A stretch of DNA of 64,000 bases from Aureimonas frigidaquae (lineage in GTDB: Bacteria > Pseudomonadota > Alphaproteobacteria > Rhizobiales > Rhizobiaceae): assembly GCF_001463905.1 (NCBI RefSeq), contig NZ_BBWR01000005.1, forward strand, positions 62,001-126,000. Reading direction: 5' to 3'. Below, in pieces: positions 32,879 to 45,491 of the stretch. The notes below the pieces were generated by a model. The model was given only the letters and a program-made list of their open reading frames with translations. It made no database searches and was not told where the DNA came from. How positions within the stretch are numbered: position 1 is the first letter of the stretch; each line of letters starts with the position of its first letter. Both the position numbers and the translations under genes were made by a program.

Positions 32879-33361
32879 CTACCGGCGGTGGTAGGGATGT
32901 CCTGATAAGATGGTCGACGCGCGGTAGAGTTGTTCCGCCAGCAGAATGCGCGCCAGTTGATGCGGCCAGGTCATCCGGCCGAGCGCGATGACCGCATCCG
33001 CGCGGCTCCGCAACTCGGGCAGGAGCCCGTCAGGGCCACCGATCAGAATGGCAAGGTCGCGCACCGGTTCGTCCCGCAGGGCGCCGAGCCGCGCGGCGAA
33101 GTCTTCCGAGCCGACCACCTGCCCGGTTTCGTCCAAAAGCATCAGCCGCGCCTTGTCCGGAACTGCGGCGATCAGCCGCTCGGCCTCGTCCGCCTTGCGG
33201 GCCGTGTCCTGCGCCAGGCGCGATTCCGGCAGCTCGACCAGCCCGGCATAATCCAGCCCGAGACTGCCGCCCGACTTGCGGAACCGGTCGATGTAACGCG
33301 CGGCCAGCTCCTGTTCGGGGCCGGCCTTCATGCGCCCGATCGCGGCGATGGTGATGCGCAT
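32879..33361 (-). CDS. rlmH: 23S rRNA (pseudouridine(1915)-N3)-methyltransferase RlmH
   Basis: SPOUT methyltransferase acting on pseudouridine 1915 in helix 69 of finished 70S ribosomes. The 160 residues show LLDETGQVVGSEDFA (about 74-88), the SAM loop ILIGGPDGLLPELR (about 105-118), and the C-terminal signature EQLYRASTILSGHPYHRR. It starts 10 bases after the rsfS stop; this pair is widely conserved. Confidence 0.95.
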   Translation of the reverse strand: MRITIAAIGRMKAGPEQELAARYIDRFRKSGGSLGLDYAGLVELPESRLAQDTARKADEAERLIAAVPDKARLMLLDETGQVVGSEDFAARLGALRDEPVRDLAILIGGPDGLLPELRSRADAVIALGRMTWPHQLARILLAEQLYRASTILSGHPYHRR

Positions 33362-33371
33362 GCCGGACGGA

Positions 33372-33836
33372 TCAGTGCAGCTTGGGATCCTGGTCCGATG
33401 CGGACCACATCTTTTCGATGTTGTAGAAGGAGCGCACTTCCGGCCGGAAGATGTGGATGATGATGTCGCCGGTGTCGATCAGCACCCAGTCGCCATTGGT
33501 CAGGCCCTCGACCTTGGCCGGGCCGAAGCCCTGCTCCTTCAGGTCGCGCAGGAGATGGTCCGCCACGGCGCTGACATGGCGGTGGGACCGGCCGGAGGCG
33601 ATCACCATATGATCGGCCAGAGCGGACTTGCCCTTGAGGTCGATCGAGACGATCTCTTCCGCCTTGGAATCATCGAGGCTGGCAAGAACGAGATCGATAG
33701 CGGTCCTGTCGACGGATGCGTCGTCGGACGGCGCTTCGGAAGCAACGTCGCGGACGTTCTTCGTTTCAGGCGCGGGGGTCAGTTTGTTGCTTCCTTCTGT
33801 CGTCAGAGGATGGATGGATTGTGTTCCATCTAACAT
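33372..33836 (-). CDS. rsfS: Ribosomal silencing factor RsfS
   Basis: Binds L14 on the 50S subunit and blocks subunit joining when nutrients are short. The 154 residues contain a variable 45-residue N-terminal extension and then the family core: DDSKAEEIVSIDLKGKS, DHMVIASGRSHRHVSAVADH and DWVLIDTGDIIIHIFRPEVRSFYNIEKMW, seen in parts. It sits between nadD and rlmH, the usual order. Confidence 0.93.
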   Translation of the reverse strand: MLDGTQSIHPLTTEGSNKLTPAPETKNVRDVASEAPSDDASVDRTAIDLVLASLDDSKAEEIVSIDLKGKSALADHMVIASGRSHRHVSAVADHLLRDLKEQGFGPAKVEGLTNGDWVLIDTGDIIIHIFRPEVRSFYNIEKMWSASDQDPKLH

Positions 33837-33858
33837 ATCATGTCCAGTTCTGCGTGCT

Positions 33859-34500
33859 TCAAGTCTTCGTCCGCGACCGGATGGCCGTGGACGACAGGAT
33901 GGATCGGGGTCCGTGCAGGAACACCCAGGCCGGTGGGTCCATCAGCGGCAGGGCAGCCGCCAGATGTTCGGGAACACGGGCGCGCTCGAAGGCGCGCGCC
34001 ATGGGAGAGGACAGGAGCGCCAGCGTGGAGCCAGGCCGGTCGATGACGGCCAGCGGCATCGCGCCGGCAATGCCGCGCCAGTCCTGCCAGCGATGGAAAT
34101 TCGCCAGGCTGTCGGCGCCCATGATCCAGACGAAGCGCACGCCCGGCCGCCGCTGCCGCGCCAGCCGGACCGTGTCCGCCGAGTAGCGGATCGCCGCCGC
34201 GGCTTCGAAGGCCGTCACGTCGATGCGCGGGTCACGGGCCAGGGCAAGCGACTGGTCCAGGCGCTCGGCAAGCGGGCGCAGCGCGCCGTGATCCTTCAGG
34301 GGATTGCCGGGCGTGACCATCCACCACAGACGGTCGAGCCCGAGTCGCTTCAGCGCCGTCTGCGCAACGAGCAGATGGCCGCGATGCGGTGGATTGAACG
34401 ATCCCCCGAACAGGCCGACCTTCAGCCCGGCCGTGGCCGGGGGCATGCGCAGCCGGGCCGGGTCCGGCTCGGCCTCCAGCGCCTGCAGCATCGCGTTCAC
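33859..34500 (-). CDS. nadD: Nicotinate-nucleotide adenylyltransferase
   Basis: Makes deamido-NAD from nicotinate mononucleotide and ATP. The 213 residues carry the nucleotidyltransferase signature [15 protein letters not shown] (29-43) and the C-terminal SSTAIRS motif. [11 protein letters not shown] near 124 is the family's substrate region. The GTG start overlaps the proA stop as GTGA. Confidence 0.94.
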   Translation of the reverse strand: MNAMLQALEAEPDPARLRMPPATAGLKVGLFGGSFNPPHRGHLLVAQTALKRLGLDRLWWMVTPGNPLKDHGALRPLAERLDQSLALARDPRIDVTAFEAAAAIRYSADTVRLARQRRPGVRFVWIMGADSLANFHRWQDWRGIAGAMPLAVIDRPGSTLALLSSPMARAFERARVPEHLAAALPLMDPPAWVFLHGPRSILSSTAIRSRTKT

Positions 34501-35790
34501 GGCCGCGTCTGGCCGGTGCCGTGGACATGGTACTGGAAGCTCGTCAGCTGCTCCACGCCGACGGGTCCGCGTGCATGCATCTTGCCCGTGGCAATACCGA
34601 TCTCCGCGCCCATGCCGAACTCACCGCCATCGGCGAACTGCGTGGAGGCATTGTGCAGGAGGATGGCCGAATCGATGGCATCGAAGAAGCGGCGCGCGAC
34701 CGCGGGGTCCTGCGTGACGACGGCTTCCGTATGGTGGGACGAATGCGTGCCGATATGCTCGATCGCGCCCTCCACCCCGTCGACCAGCGCCACGGAGATG
34801 ATCGCGTCGAGATACTCGGTGGAAAAATCCTCGTCGGTCGCGGGATGGGCCGAAGGCCAGGCCGCGCAGACCTCCGCGGTGCCGCGAATCTCGCAGCCCG
34901 CCGCCGCCAGCGCCGCCAGGATGGGCGCCAGATGCGTCGACGCCACGGCGCGGTCCACCAGAAGCGTCTCGGCCGCGCCGCAAATGCCGGTCCTGCGCAT
35001 CTTGGCGTTGACGGCGATCTCGCGCGCCATGTCCAGATCCGCCTGCCCATCGATATAAAGGTGGCACAGGCCTTCCAGATGGGCAAAGACCGGTACGCGG
35101 GCCTCCGCCTGGACGCGCTCGACCAGGCTGCGCCCGCCGCGCGGCACGATGACGTCGATCGTCTGCCCCAGGCCCTTCAGCATTTCCCCGACGGCCGCGC
35201 GGTCGCGCGTCGGCACCAGGAGGATGGCGTCCTGCGGCAGTCCGGCCGCGGTGATCCCCGCCTGCAACGCCGCGTGAATGGCGCGGGAGGATGCCGCACT
35301 GTCCGAGCCGCCACGCAGAATGACGGCATTGCCGGCGGCAAGGCACAGGGCGCCGGCATCGGCCGTGACGTTGGGCCGGCTCTCATAGATGACGCCGATG
35401 ACGCCGAGCGGTGTGCGCACGCGCTCGATGCGCAGGCCGTTGGGGCGGGTCCATGCGTCCATCACGGCGCCGACCGGGTCGGGCAGTTGCGCAATGGCCT
35501 CGACACCGCGGGCCATGGCCTCCACCCGCCCGGCATCGAGGGCGAGCCGGTCCAGAAGCGCGGCGCCGAGCCCGGCCTGTCGCGCGGCCTCCATATCCCC
35601 GGCATTGGCCGCCAGGATTGCGTCCGTCTGCGCGCGCAGCGCGGCCGCCATGCCCATCAGCGCGCGGTGCTTGGCGGCGGAATCGGCCGTGGCGAGCGCG
35701 CGTGCCGCGGAGCGTGCACGCCGCCCGAGCGCAAGCATGGCTTGCGCCATGTCCTCTCCGCCGCCTGCATCCTTTGCCAGGGCCGTATCG

Positions 35791-35798
<8 letters not shown>
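34497..35798 (-). CDS. proA: Glutamate-5-semialdehyde dehydrogenase (gamma-glutamyl phosphate reductase)
   Basis: Second step of proline synthesis: NADPH reduction of gamma-glutamyl phosphate. The 433 residues have the aldehyde-dehydrogenase fold. The catalytic Cys lies in [17 protein letters not shown] near 290, and [29 protein letters not shown] near 135-165 is the family block, seen in parts. The start overlaps the proB stop by 8 bases. It forms the operon obgE-proB-proA-nadD-rsfS-rlmH. Confidence 0.94.
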
Positions 35799-38770
<2,972 letters not shown>

Positions 38771-38798
38771 CGGGGTTCTCTTTTTCGACCAAAGGAAA

Positions 38799-38824
38799 CG
38801 GGGAGATGGCGCCCCATCTCCCCG
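38799..38824 (-). terminator. Terminator after rpmA
   Basis: Arms CGGGGAGATGG (38799-38809) and CCATCTCCCCG (38814-38824) around a short CGCC loop form a perfect 11-base stem. On the minus strand it is followed by a T-rich stretch. It ends the rplU-rpmA transcript and precedes the GNAT gene start. Confidence 0.75.
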
Positions 38825-38897
38825 TCTCATTCGCCTTACCCGAACCTGTTCGGTCAAAGCGCCGGGTCGAAGGGACGCCGGCGCTTGGAAGCCAGCG

Positions 38898-39167
38898 TCA
38901 CTCGGCGGCTTCGGCGTTCGGCATAATGGAAATGTAGGTGCGACCTTGGGCCTTGGTCGTGAAGTTCACGACGCCATCGGCGGTGGCGAAGAGGGTATGG
39001 TCGCGGCCGATGCCGACATTGGTGCCCGGATGCCAGCGCGTGCCGCGCTGACGTACGAGGATGTTGCCAGCCACCACGCGCTCGCCACCGAATTTCTTGA
39101 CGCCGAGGCGTTTGGACTCGGAGTCGCGACCGTTGCGGGAAGAACCGCCTGCCTTTTTATGTGCCAT
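38898..39167 (-). CDS. rpmA: 50S ribosomal protein L27
   Basis: Its N-terminus reaches the peptidyl-transferase centre. The 89 residues begin [20 protein letters not shown], the conserved tail form without the cleaved leader seen in Firmicutes. [25 protein letters not shown] follows, seen in parts. It is downstream of rplU in the usual pair. Confidence 0.96.
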   Translation of the reverse strand: MAHKKAGGSSRNGRDSESKRLGVKKFGGERVVAGNILVRQRGTRWHPGTNVGIGRDHTLFATADGVVNFTTKAQGRTYISIMPNAEAAE

Positions 39168-39311
39168 TGCTCAGTCTCCTGATCTGTCTCTCTGCAAGGA
39201 CCGGATCCCGTAAGGGGCCGCACGATCCTGCCATTGAATTCCGTTGGTGGCCCATAGGGCCGGTCGTCCGGGTCTGCCTGCGACAGCCCCGGGCGTCTCT
39301 GCCAGCCTTTA

Positions 39312-39788
39312 TCAGGCCTCGTCGCCCTCGGCGTCCTTTTTCTTGGTCGCGCGCGGCTTCTTCGGCGCGGCCTCGGCATCCGTGCCCGCCTCGGCCTTCG
39401 GCTTGGTTGCGCGCTTCGGCTTCTCAGCCTCTGCGGCGGTGTCGGTCGCCGTGGCGGCAGCCTGTTCCTTCTTGGCCGGCGCCTTGCCGTCCGTCAGGAT
39501 CTCGTTGATGCGGATCAGCGTCAGCTCCTGGCGATGGCCGCGCTTGCGCTTCGAATTCTGGCGGCGGCGCTTCTTGAAGGAGATAACCTTCGCACCGCGG
39601 GTCTGCTCGACGATCTCCGCCACCACGCTGGCGCCGGCCACGAAGGGCGCGCCGATGGAGGTGCCGACCATCAGGACCTCGGAGAAGGACACGCTGTCAC
39701 CGGCATTGCCGGCCACGCGCTCGATCTCGAATTCGTCGTTGGCTGCAACGCGATACTGCTTGCCGCCCGTCTTGATCACTGCGAACAT
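39312..39788 (-). CDS. rplU: 50S ribosomal protein L21
   Basis: 50S protein contacting 23S rRNA. The core is residues 1-103 ([14 protein letters not shown] at the start, [18 protein letters not shown] near 75-92). A tail of about 55 residues rich in Ala, Lys and Glu is added, bringing the total to 158. Such tails are frequent in alphaproteobacterial L21. The gene pair rplU-rpmA lies upstream of obgE. Confidence 0.95.
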   Translation of the reverse strand: MFAVIKTGGKQYRVAANDEFEIERVAGNAGDSVSFSEVLMVGTSIGAPFVAGASVVAEIVEQTRGAKVISFKKRRRQNSKRKRGHRQELTLIRINEILTDGKAPAKKEQAAATATDTAAEAEKPKRATKPKAEAGTDAEAAPKKPRATKKKDAEGDEA

Positions 39789-40065
39789 ATCAATTCAACC
39801 TTTACGGGATCGACTCTCGGCAAGGGGCCGGGTCGTCTTCTTGTGGTTCTTAAGCGAGGCTCCGTCGTCCAGCCCTTTCGGGCAGGCCGCGAGACCGCGC
39901 GTTGCATACCGCATTCCCCCCGCGCGCGTCAATCGCACCGCACCCACGCGGCACCCTCTTCCACCGCCCGACCATTTTGCCCCTTGTGCCGTGCCCCAAA
40001 GCTTTGATATGGACCCCTCGCGCCGCAAGGCCGCAACCACGTTAAGTCCGGTTTCACCGGCGGCC

Positions 40066-40155
40066 GGAGAGGTGGCAGAGTGGTTGAATGCACCGCACTC
40101 GAAATGCGGCATGCCTGCAAGGGCATCGGGGGTTCAAATCCCTCCCTCTCCGCCA
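40066..40155 (+). tRNA. tRNA-Ser (anticodon CGA)
   Basis: A 90-base class II tRNA with acceptor arms GGAGAGG and CCTCTCC, discriminator G and encoded CCA. The D-arm is GGCAGAGTGGTTGAATGC, and the anticodon stem CCGCA/TGCGG encloses CTCGAAA, giving anticodon CGA for UCG codons. It has a long serine-type variable arm and T-loop TTCAAAT. It points into the helicase gene that starts 18 bases later. Confidence 0.95.
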
Positions 40156-40173
40156 TATCGACCCATATTCCCA

Positions 40174-41580
40174 ATGGCTGAACAGCAGTTTACCCCACGC
40201 CCCCATCAGATCGAGGCGCGCGATTCCATCCTTGCAGCCAGAGTGAGCGGGCGGCCCGGTTTTCTGCTGGGGGATCTGACGGGGTTGGGAAAGACGCTGT
40301 CGGCGTGGAGCGCTATCAGCGCGATGCAGGACCCGGAGGTGCTGGTCATCTGCCCGAAGGGCGCGATCCCACAGTGGCAACGCACGATCGCCGGCTCGCC
40401 GGCCACGGGCAAGGCCATCACCATCACGAACTTCGAGAAGACGAAGTCCCTGATGGCGCCCCCGGGCACCAGCACGAAGCGCTCGACCAGAGCGAAGAAC
40501 AACGAGCTCGCCAAGCTCGGGACCTTGAAGCGGAGCTGGCCGCTGGTGGTGATCGACGAGAGCCACCGCATCCGCAACCCGTCATCGCAGCAGGGGCTCG
40601 TGTGCCGGCATCTGGCCGCCGCGTCCGACTTCACGATCTATATGAGCGCCACGGCCGGGCAATCTCCGCACGAGTTGTCCTATCTCGGCAGGCTTCTCGC
40701 CTTTGCGACCGGAGGGCGCACCGGCGACATGGCCGAGTTCCGCGCGCTGATGAAGCGCCTGAAGATCGGCCGGCCCCGCGGACGGTGGAAGAACTGGAGC
40801 TGGGAGCCGAACGAAGTCGATCGGGACGTTATGTCCGGGCTCCTGTATCGCGGAGAGAATGCGATCGGCCTGCGCCGGCGGCCCGAACAGATCGCCGGCT
40901 GGCCGGAAGTGCAGCGGGAACTGGCGCCTGTGGCCCTGGATGCCGAGGCCAGACGGCTCTACGATTCCACATGGCGCGAGTTCCGGCGCGAGCTGGGCCT
41001 TGCCGGCGGGTCGACCCGCAGGCCGACGGGCTGGGCGGCGGACCTGCGCTTTCGGCAGAAGGCCAGCCTGATCCGCGTAAAGGGCACCGCCGATTTCGTC
41101 TGTGATCTTCTGGAGGTCGGCCAGCAGGTGGCGATCTCCGTCGCCTTCCTCGAGACCAGCGCGATCCTGGCCGACAGCCTTCGCGGGCGGGGGTGGAGCG
41201 TCGGTGAAATCAACGGAAACAATGCCGGCGATGCCAATGAAGACACGCGTATCGCGTTCCAGACGGGGCGGCTCGATGCCGTCATCTTCACGGTGACGGA
41301 ATCGATCTCCCTGCACTGCGGGGAGATGGATGGCGGCGACCGGGAGCGCTCCCTCGTCGTGCACGACATGCGCCACAGCGCGATCCAGTTGCAGCAGATC
41401 GAGGGGCGCTGTCACCGCGACGGGCAGCGCGCCGTGATCTACTACACCTTCGCCGAAGGAACGGTCGAGGAACGCATCGCCGCAATCGTCATCGCCCGGA
41501 TGGCGTCGATGGACGGAATGGCGGGGGATGATACGGCGCTGCTCGACGCGATCGCCCAAGAGCTCCAGTTCGCCGCCTGA
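40174..41580 (+). CDS. Compact SNF2-type DEAD/H helicase, phage-like
   Basis: A 468-residue superfamily 2 ATPase made of little more than two RecA-like lobes. Visible motifs are TPRPHQIEARDSI (Q-motif region), Walker A GDLTGLGKT at 33-41, the DESH box at 128-131, YMSATAG near 160, and the SNF2-type motif VI QQIEGRCHRDGQRA near 406-419. Length and layout resemble the small SNF2 helicases of bacteriophages. It starts 18 bases after tRNA-Ser, a common integration site, but I see no integrase, structural gene or repeated tRNA end nearby. Probably a mobile-element remnant or a lone defence or repair gene; the role is unknown. Confidence 0.8.
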   Translation: MAEQQFTPRPHQIEARDSILAARVSGRPGFLLGDLTGLGKTLSAWSAISAMQDPEVLVICPKGAIPQWQRTIAGSPATGKAITITNFEKTKSLMAPPGTSTKRSTRAKNNELAKLGTLKRSWPLVVIDESHRIRNPSSQQGLVCRHLAAASDFTIYMSATAGQSPHELSYLGRLLAFATGGRTGDMAEFRALMKRLKIGRPRGRWKNWSWEPNEVDRDVMSGLLYRGENAIGLRRRPEQIAGWPEVQRELAPVALDAEARRLYDSTWREFRRELGLAGGSTRRPTGWAADLRFRQKASLIRVKGTADFVCDLLEVGQQVAISVAFLETSAILADSLRGRGWSVGEINGNNAGDANEDTRIAFQTGRLDAVIFTVTESISLHCGEMDGGDRERSLVVHDMRHSAIQLQQIEGRCHRDGQRAVIYYTFAEGTVEERIAAIVIARMASMDGMAGDDTALLDAIAQELQFAA

Positions 41581-41605
41581 GGAACAGGCAGTGCCGATCC
41601 AAGGA

Positions 41606-42457
41606 CTATAGCGCGCCCTGCGTCAGCCCCGGCGCTTCCCCCGCCGGTTCGTCCACATCCTCGAGGCGCGTCACGCTCACATCCTGGCTCTGGAACTGGC
41701 CGTGCCCGAAGATGGTCATGAAGGAGATGTCTGTCGCATCGCGGCCGACGGCGATCCGGACCAGGCCTTCGGTCGGCGCCAGCCCGCTGGCGTCCACCAG
41801 GCGCCATCGGCCGTCCAGCCACACGTCGACGACGGCGTGGAAGTCCGGCGGGTTCAGCTGCCAGGCATAGGCGGAGACGAGGCGGGCGGGGATGCCAGCG
41901 GCGCGGGCAAGCGCGGCCATGACATGGGCGTAGTCGCGGCAGACGCCCCTGCGGGCGACGAAGGTGTCGACGGCACTCGTCTTCTCGGTGCTGGAGCCGA
42001 TCCGATAGTCGACATGCTCGTGGATCCATGTCGCCATCGCCTCGACCAGGGCGCCGCCCTCGAGGCCGCCGAACTCCCGTTCGACGAAGGAGGTGAAGAG
42101 GTCCGACTGACAGAAGCGGCTGGGCCAGAGATAGGGGATGACGTCTGCGGGAAGCTCGCTGCGCGGGGTGATCGGAACTCCCAGAAGCGACTCGTTCCTG
42201 CGTTCGACGACGAAGGTGCCCCGATAATGCGCATGGAACGCGCCGCTCGCCCGGACCCAGGTCCGACGGCCGATCCCGTCATCTCCGGGGATGGTGCGCA
42301 TCGCTTCCTGCGTGTTGACGGTCAGCCGATCGTCAAGAAGCCGCTGCTCCTTCGTCGGTGCGGCTTCGATCGCCAGGAGGATGTCAGCGGATTCGGGGAT
42401 CCAGTATTGAAGGTTTGCTTCGACGGACAAACGCACGGAGGAGGGTCCTGTTCTCAC
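41606..42457 (-). CDS. Transglutaminase-like cysteine protease family protein
   Basis: A 283-residue protein with a bacterial transglutaminase N-terminal region (about 10-90) and a transglutaminase-like core. The catalytic triad is readable: Cys173 in RRGVCRDYAHV, His207 in PDFHAVVDVW and Asp222 in LVDASGLAP. Members are mostly uncharacterised and thought to act as peptidases. It starts with GTG. It is cytosolic as far as can be seen, with no signal peptide. Confidence 0.88.
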   Translation of the reverse strand: MRTGPSSVRLSVEANLQYWIPESADILLAIEAAPTKEQRLLDDRLTVNTQEAMRTIPGDDGIGRRTWVRASGAFHAHYRGTFVVERRNESLLGVPITPRSELPADVIPYLWPSRFCQSDLFTSFVEREFGGLEGGALVEAMATWIHEHVDYRIGSSTEKTSAVDTFVARRGVCRDYAHVMAALARAAGIPARLVSAYAWQLNPPDFHAVVDVWLDGRWRLVDASGLAPTEGLVRIAVGRDATDISFMTIFGHGQFQSQDVSVTRLEDVDEPAGEAPGLTQGAL

Positions 42458-42650
42458 CAGTCCCGAACAGAAGCCGGGCTTACGGGTCCTTCGCTAGGTA
42501 TCAAAGGCCGGGGCCGTCCGATACGGGCCAACTGCCGCAGTGCAATAAATTCGAGCTTTCGCCCATCGTGGGTGGATCGAATTCCTCTATGCTCTGTTCT
42601 TGTGAGCCAGGTGGCGATCCGCGAGCCTGAAGGCTCCCGACAGGCGAGCC

Positions 42651-43733
42651 ATGAAAGTCGTTCCTATGCGCTCCGAGTCTCTTAGATTCCTGCAAGACCT
42701 CGTCAAAGCCCATTCGCCGAGCGGCTACGAACAGCCGGCGGCCTCAGTCTACCGGGCCTATGCCGGGCCGTTCGCCGATCGGGTGACGACAGATGTGAGC
42801 GGCAACGTCACCGCCGTCCTGAACCCCGATGCCACGATGCGCATCATGCTGGCCGGACATCTCGACGAAATCGGCTTCATGGTTCACCACATCAGCGACG
42901 AGGGCCTTCTCTACTTCAGTCCCATCGGCGGGCACGACAGTGTGGTGCCGGTCGGCCAGCTCGTCTGGGTGCATGGCGCGGAGCGCATCGCCGGCGTCAT
43001 CGGGCGCAAGGCGATTCACCTCATCGATCCCGAGGAGCGCAAGAAGAAGCCGGAAATGTACGACCTCTGGATCGACATCGGCGCTTCCTCACGCGCCGAG
43101 GCCGAGGCGGTCGTGGAGGTCGGCGATATCGCGACCTACCAGTATGAGTTCCAGTCCCTGCTCGGCGGTCGGGCCAGCGCACGCGGCTTCGACAACAAGG
43201 CCGGCTGCTTCATCGTTGCCGAAGCGCTGCGCCTCCTGAAGGAGGAGGGCGGGCTGCACCCCGATGTCGGCGTCTACGCGGTGGCGACCGTTCAGGAAGA
43301 GATCGGCTCGCGCGGCGCCAGGACCGCCGCCTACGAGATCGGTGCGCAAACGGGGCTTGCCGTCGATATGAGCCACTCGGTCGATTACCCGGGCGTCAGC
43401 AAGGCACGCTATGGACAGCTCGATCTCGGCAAGGGGCCGAGCGTCACCCGGGGCGCCAACGTCAACCCGGTCGTGTTCCGTCTGTTGCAGGACGCGGCCA
43501 AAGAGATCGGGATCGCCACGCAGGTGATCGGAGCGCCTTCTGTGACGCCGACAGATGCCGGCGCCATGCAGATCAACCGCTCCGGCATGGCGACAGGGCT
43601 CCTGGGCGTGCCCTTGCGCTACATGCACACGCCCTGCGAGGTCGTCAGCCTGGACGATGTCGCGAACTGCGCGCGCCTGATGGCGCAGTATTGTCGCAAG
43701 GTGCGCCCGGATACCGACTTCACGCCGCTCTAG
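42651..43733 (+). CDS. M42-family aminopeptidase
   Basis: Di-metal aminopeptidase of the glutamyl-aminopeptidase/TET type, 360 residues. Metal ligands and catalytic residues are visible: His70 in AGHLDEIGF, Asp181 in RGFDNKAG, the Glu pair near 216 in VQEEIGSRGA, Asp239 in AVDMSHS, and His near 327 in YMHTPCE. Such enzymes trim short peptides in the cytosol; some family members were earlier called endoglucanases. Its stop shares the bases CTAG with the stop of the convergent amidohydrolase. Confidence 0.92.
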   Translation: MKVVPMRSESLRFLQDLVKAHSPSGYEQPAASVYRAYAGPFADRVTTDVSGNVTAVLNPDATMRIMLAGHLDEIGFMVHHISDEGLLYFSPIGGHDSVVPVGQLVWVHGAERIAGVIGRKAIHLIDPEERKKKPEMYDLWIDIGASSRAEAEAVVEVGDIATYQYEFQSLLGGRASARGFDNKAGCFIVAEALRLLKEEGGLHPDVGVYAVATVQEEIGSRGARTAAYEIGAQTGLAVDMSHSVDYPGVSKARYGQLDLGKGPSVTRGANVNPVVFRLLQDAAKEIGIATQVIGAPSVTPTDAGAMQINRSGMATGLLGVPLRYMHTPCEVVSLDDVANCARLMAQYCRKVRPDTDFTPL

Positions 43734-44989
43734 AGACCTTCTTCGGGCGGCGCGTCCAGCCTTGCGGGGTCGCATCGGAAGGTGCGTCTTCCGCGCTTGT
43801 AGGCGGCGACCACGGTGGGGAGTTCGGCGAGCGCACTGATCGCGTCCGGCGCATCGAGGATGACGAAGTCGGCCGCCGCGCCGACCTCGAGGCCATAGGT
43901 TTCGAGCCGCATCAGCCGGGCGGGGAGGCGCGTGACGAGATCGAGGCAAAGCTCGAATCCCTCCGGCCTCACATGCATGGCGTTGGCGTAGAGCTGGGCC
44001 ATGCGCAAAAGCGAGCCGTCGCCGAAGGGCGTGAAGGGGTTCAGGACGTTGTTCGTGGCGAGGGACGCCAGGACGCCGTGCTCCGCAAAGAGCCGATGCA
44101 CCGGCGCAATGCCGCGGGGAATGTCGGCGCGCCGGTCGCGACCGGTGAGGTAGAGGTCAGTCGCCGGAAGGGCGGTGACGGCGACGCCGGCATCGGCCAG
44201 CGCCGTGGCCGCGCGCAGGAAGCCATCCTCGTCCATGGCCGAGAGCTTGGTGACGTGGCCGATCGCGACGCGCCCTTGCCAAGCGTGACGCGTGGCCTGG
44301 CGGCAGATGTCGAAGAGCAGTGCGCCGTGAGGGTCGAGGTCGAAGTCGAGATGGAGATCGAGGTCGAGGTCGCGCTCGACCGCGATGGCGAAGAGGCGCT
44401 CGATCTGGGCCTGCGGGTCGGTGTCCGTATAGGGGCAGCCACCGAGGAGGTCGGCGCCGGCATCGAGCGCGCGCAAAAGCAGCGCCTCCGTTCCTGGATC
44501 GTTGGTCAGCCCCTCCTGCGGGAAGACGCAGACGGACAGATCGATCGCGAAGGCATATCGGCGCTTGAGCTCCAGCATGGCCTCGAAAGAGACAAGCCCG
44601 ACGCGCGGATCCACCTCGACATGGGTGCGCATATGGGTGGTGCCCTTCAGGATCGCCTTTTCCAGCGTGCGTGCACCCCGGGCATAGACATCTTCTGACG
44701 TAAAGCCCCGCTTGGCCGCCGAGACGGCCGCAATGGCGCCCTTCAGCCCGCCCACCCCGCCACAGGCGCAGCCCATCAGGCAGGATTTGTCGAGATGAAC
44801 GTGGCTGTCGACGAAACCGGGCATGACGAGACGCCCCTCCGCCTCTTCCACGCATCGGTCGGCGGCGATGCCGGGCTGTGTCACATGCGGCGTTATGCTG
44901 GCGATCCGTCCCGCCGTGACGGCAATGTCGTACCGTCGCGTCCGACCCGGCAGAGTCGCACCCCGCACTATGAGATCGTGCTGCACCAT
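43730..44989 (-). CDS. Amidohydrolase, cytosine-deaminase-like
   Basis: A 419-residue metal-dependent hydrolase of the CodA/N-isopropylammelide type. The first metal motif is DSHVHLDK (61-68), followed by HMRTHVEVDP near 108, a further His in IGHVTKL near 242, and the late TNNVLNPF segment. The substrate is probably a cyclic amide or N-heterocycle, but cannot be fixed. It is divergent from the NTF2-like gene and close to an ABC importer and a GntR regulator. It starts at the ATG giving MVQHDLIVRG; a start five codons upstream is possible. Confidence 0.85.
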   Translation of the reverse strand: MVQHDLIVRGATLPGRTRRYDIAVTAGRIASITPHVTQPGIAADRCVEEAEGRLVMPGFVDSHVHLDKSCLMGCACGGVGGLKGAIAAVSAAKRGFTSEDVYARGARTLEKAILKGTTHMRTHVEVDPRVGLVSFEAMLELKRRYAFAIDLSVCVFPQEGLTNDPGTEALLLRALDAGADLLGGCPYTDTDPQAQIERLFAIAVERDLDLDLHLDFDLDPHGALLFDICRQATRHAWQGRVAIGHVTKLSAMDEDGFLRAATALADAGVAVTALPATDLYLTGRDRRADIPRGIAPVHRLFAEHGVLASLATNNVLNPFTPFGDGSLLRMAQLYANAMHVRPEGFELCLDLVTRLPARLMRLETYGLEVGAAADFVILDAPDAISALAELPTVVAAYKRGRRTFRCDPARLDAPPEEGL

Positions 44990-45018
44990 CGCCCTGTCCC
45001 GCACTTGTGGTAAGAGAG

Positions 45019-45035
45019 TGCATACAGTAACTGCA
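45019..45035. promoter_or_regulatory. Candidate GntR operator between amidohydrolase and NTF2-like genes
   Basis: In the 79-base divergent gap the sequence TGCATACAGTAACTGCA contains the odd-centred palindrome CAGTAACTG, flanked by two TGCA. It could be bound by the GntR regulator encoded next to it. The core TACAGTA recurs in the palindrome at 55173-55197. This is an inference from symmetry only. Confidence 0.35.
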
Positions 45036-45068
45036 TTCCATTGCTATGAAAATGTCGGAGCAACACGG

Positions 45069-45485
45069 ATGCAGGATCGTGACCTCGACGCGGTGAAGGC
45101 GTATCTCGATGCCACCATGGCGCAGGACCCCCTGCGCGCCGCTCGCTACATCGCCCCAGGCTTCAAGGTGCGCTTTACGGGCGGGCGCGCCTATGACGCT
45201 CCGGACGGTCCGACCGGCTTCAACGCCGCACGCTACAAGTGGGTCAAGAAGCGCATCCTGCGCTATGACGTGATGCCGGCCGACACGGACGGAACGGTGA
45301 TCTACAGCCTCGGCTATCTCTATGGGGAATGGCCGGACGGCACGCCCTTCGACAACAACCGCTATGTCGACCGCTTCGTGGTCAAGGACGGGCTGATCCT
45401 GGAAACGGATGTCTGGAACGACAGTGCCGAATGGATCCTCGATCCCGCCTGCCAGACAGCCGTCGAGACGGCCCGCAAGGGCTGA
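45069..45485 (+). CDS. NTF2-like (SnoaL-type) protein
   Basis: A 138-residue protein of the NTF2-like cone fold. The first helix is LDAVKAYLDATMAQDP, and a curved sheet is suggested by FKVRFTGGRAYDAP, VIYSLGYLYGEWPDG and NRYVDRFVVKDGLILETDVWND. SnoaL-type members are small hydrolases, isomerases or ligand carriers. It starts at the ATG 9 bases after CGGAG. The neighbourhood suggests a helper role in the same catabolic pathway as the amidohydrolase. Confidence 0.75.
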   Translation: MQDRDLDAVKAYLDATMAQDPLRAARYIAPGFKVRFTGGRAYDAPDGPTGFNAARYKWVKKRILRYDVMPADTDGTVIYSLGYLYGEWPDGTPFDNNRYVDRFVVKDGLILETDVWNDSAEWILDPACQTAVETARKG

Positions 45486-45491
45486 CCGCCG

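Noticed and set aside
39244-40173. In-frame extension of the helicase upstream through the tRNA and rplU
   Set aside because: It would translate the tRNA-Ser gene and the antisense of rplU. The ATG after the tRNA begins the helicase domain.
40140-41700. attR-like duplicate of the tRNA-Ser 3' end near the helicase
   Set aside because: No repeat of the tRNA 3' end was seen after the gene, and there is no integrase, so an intact integrated element cannot be claimed.
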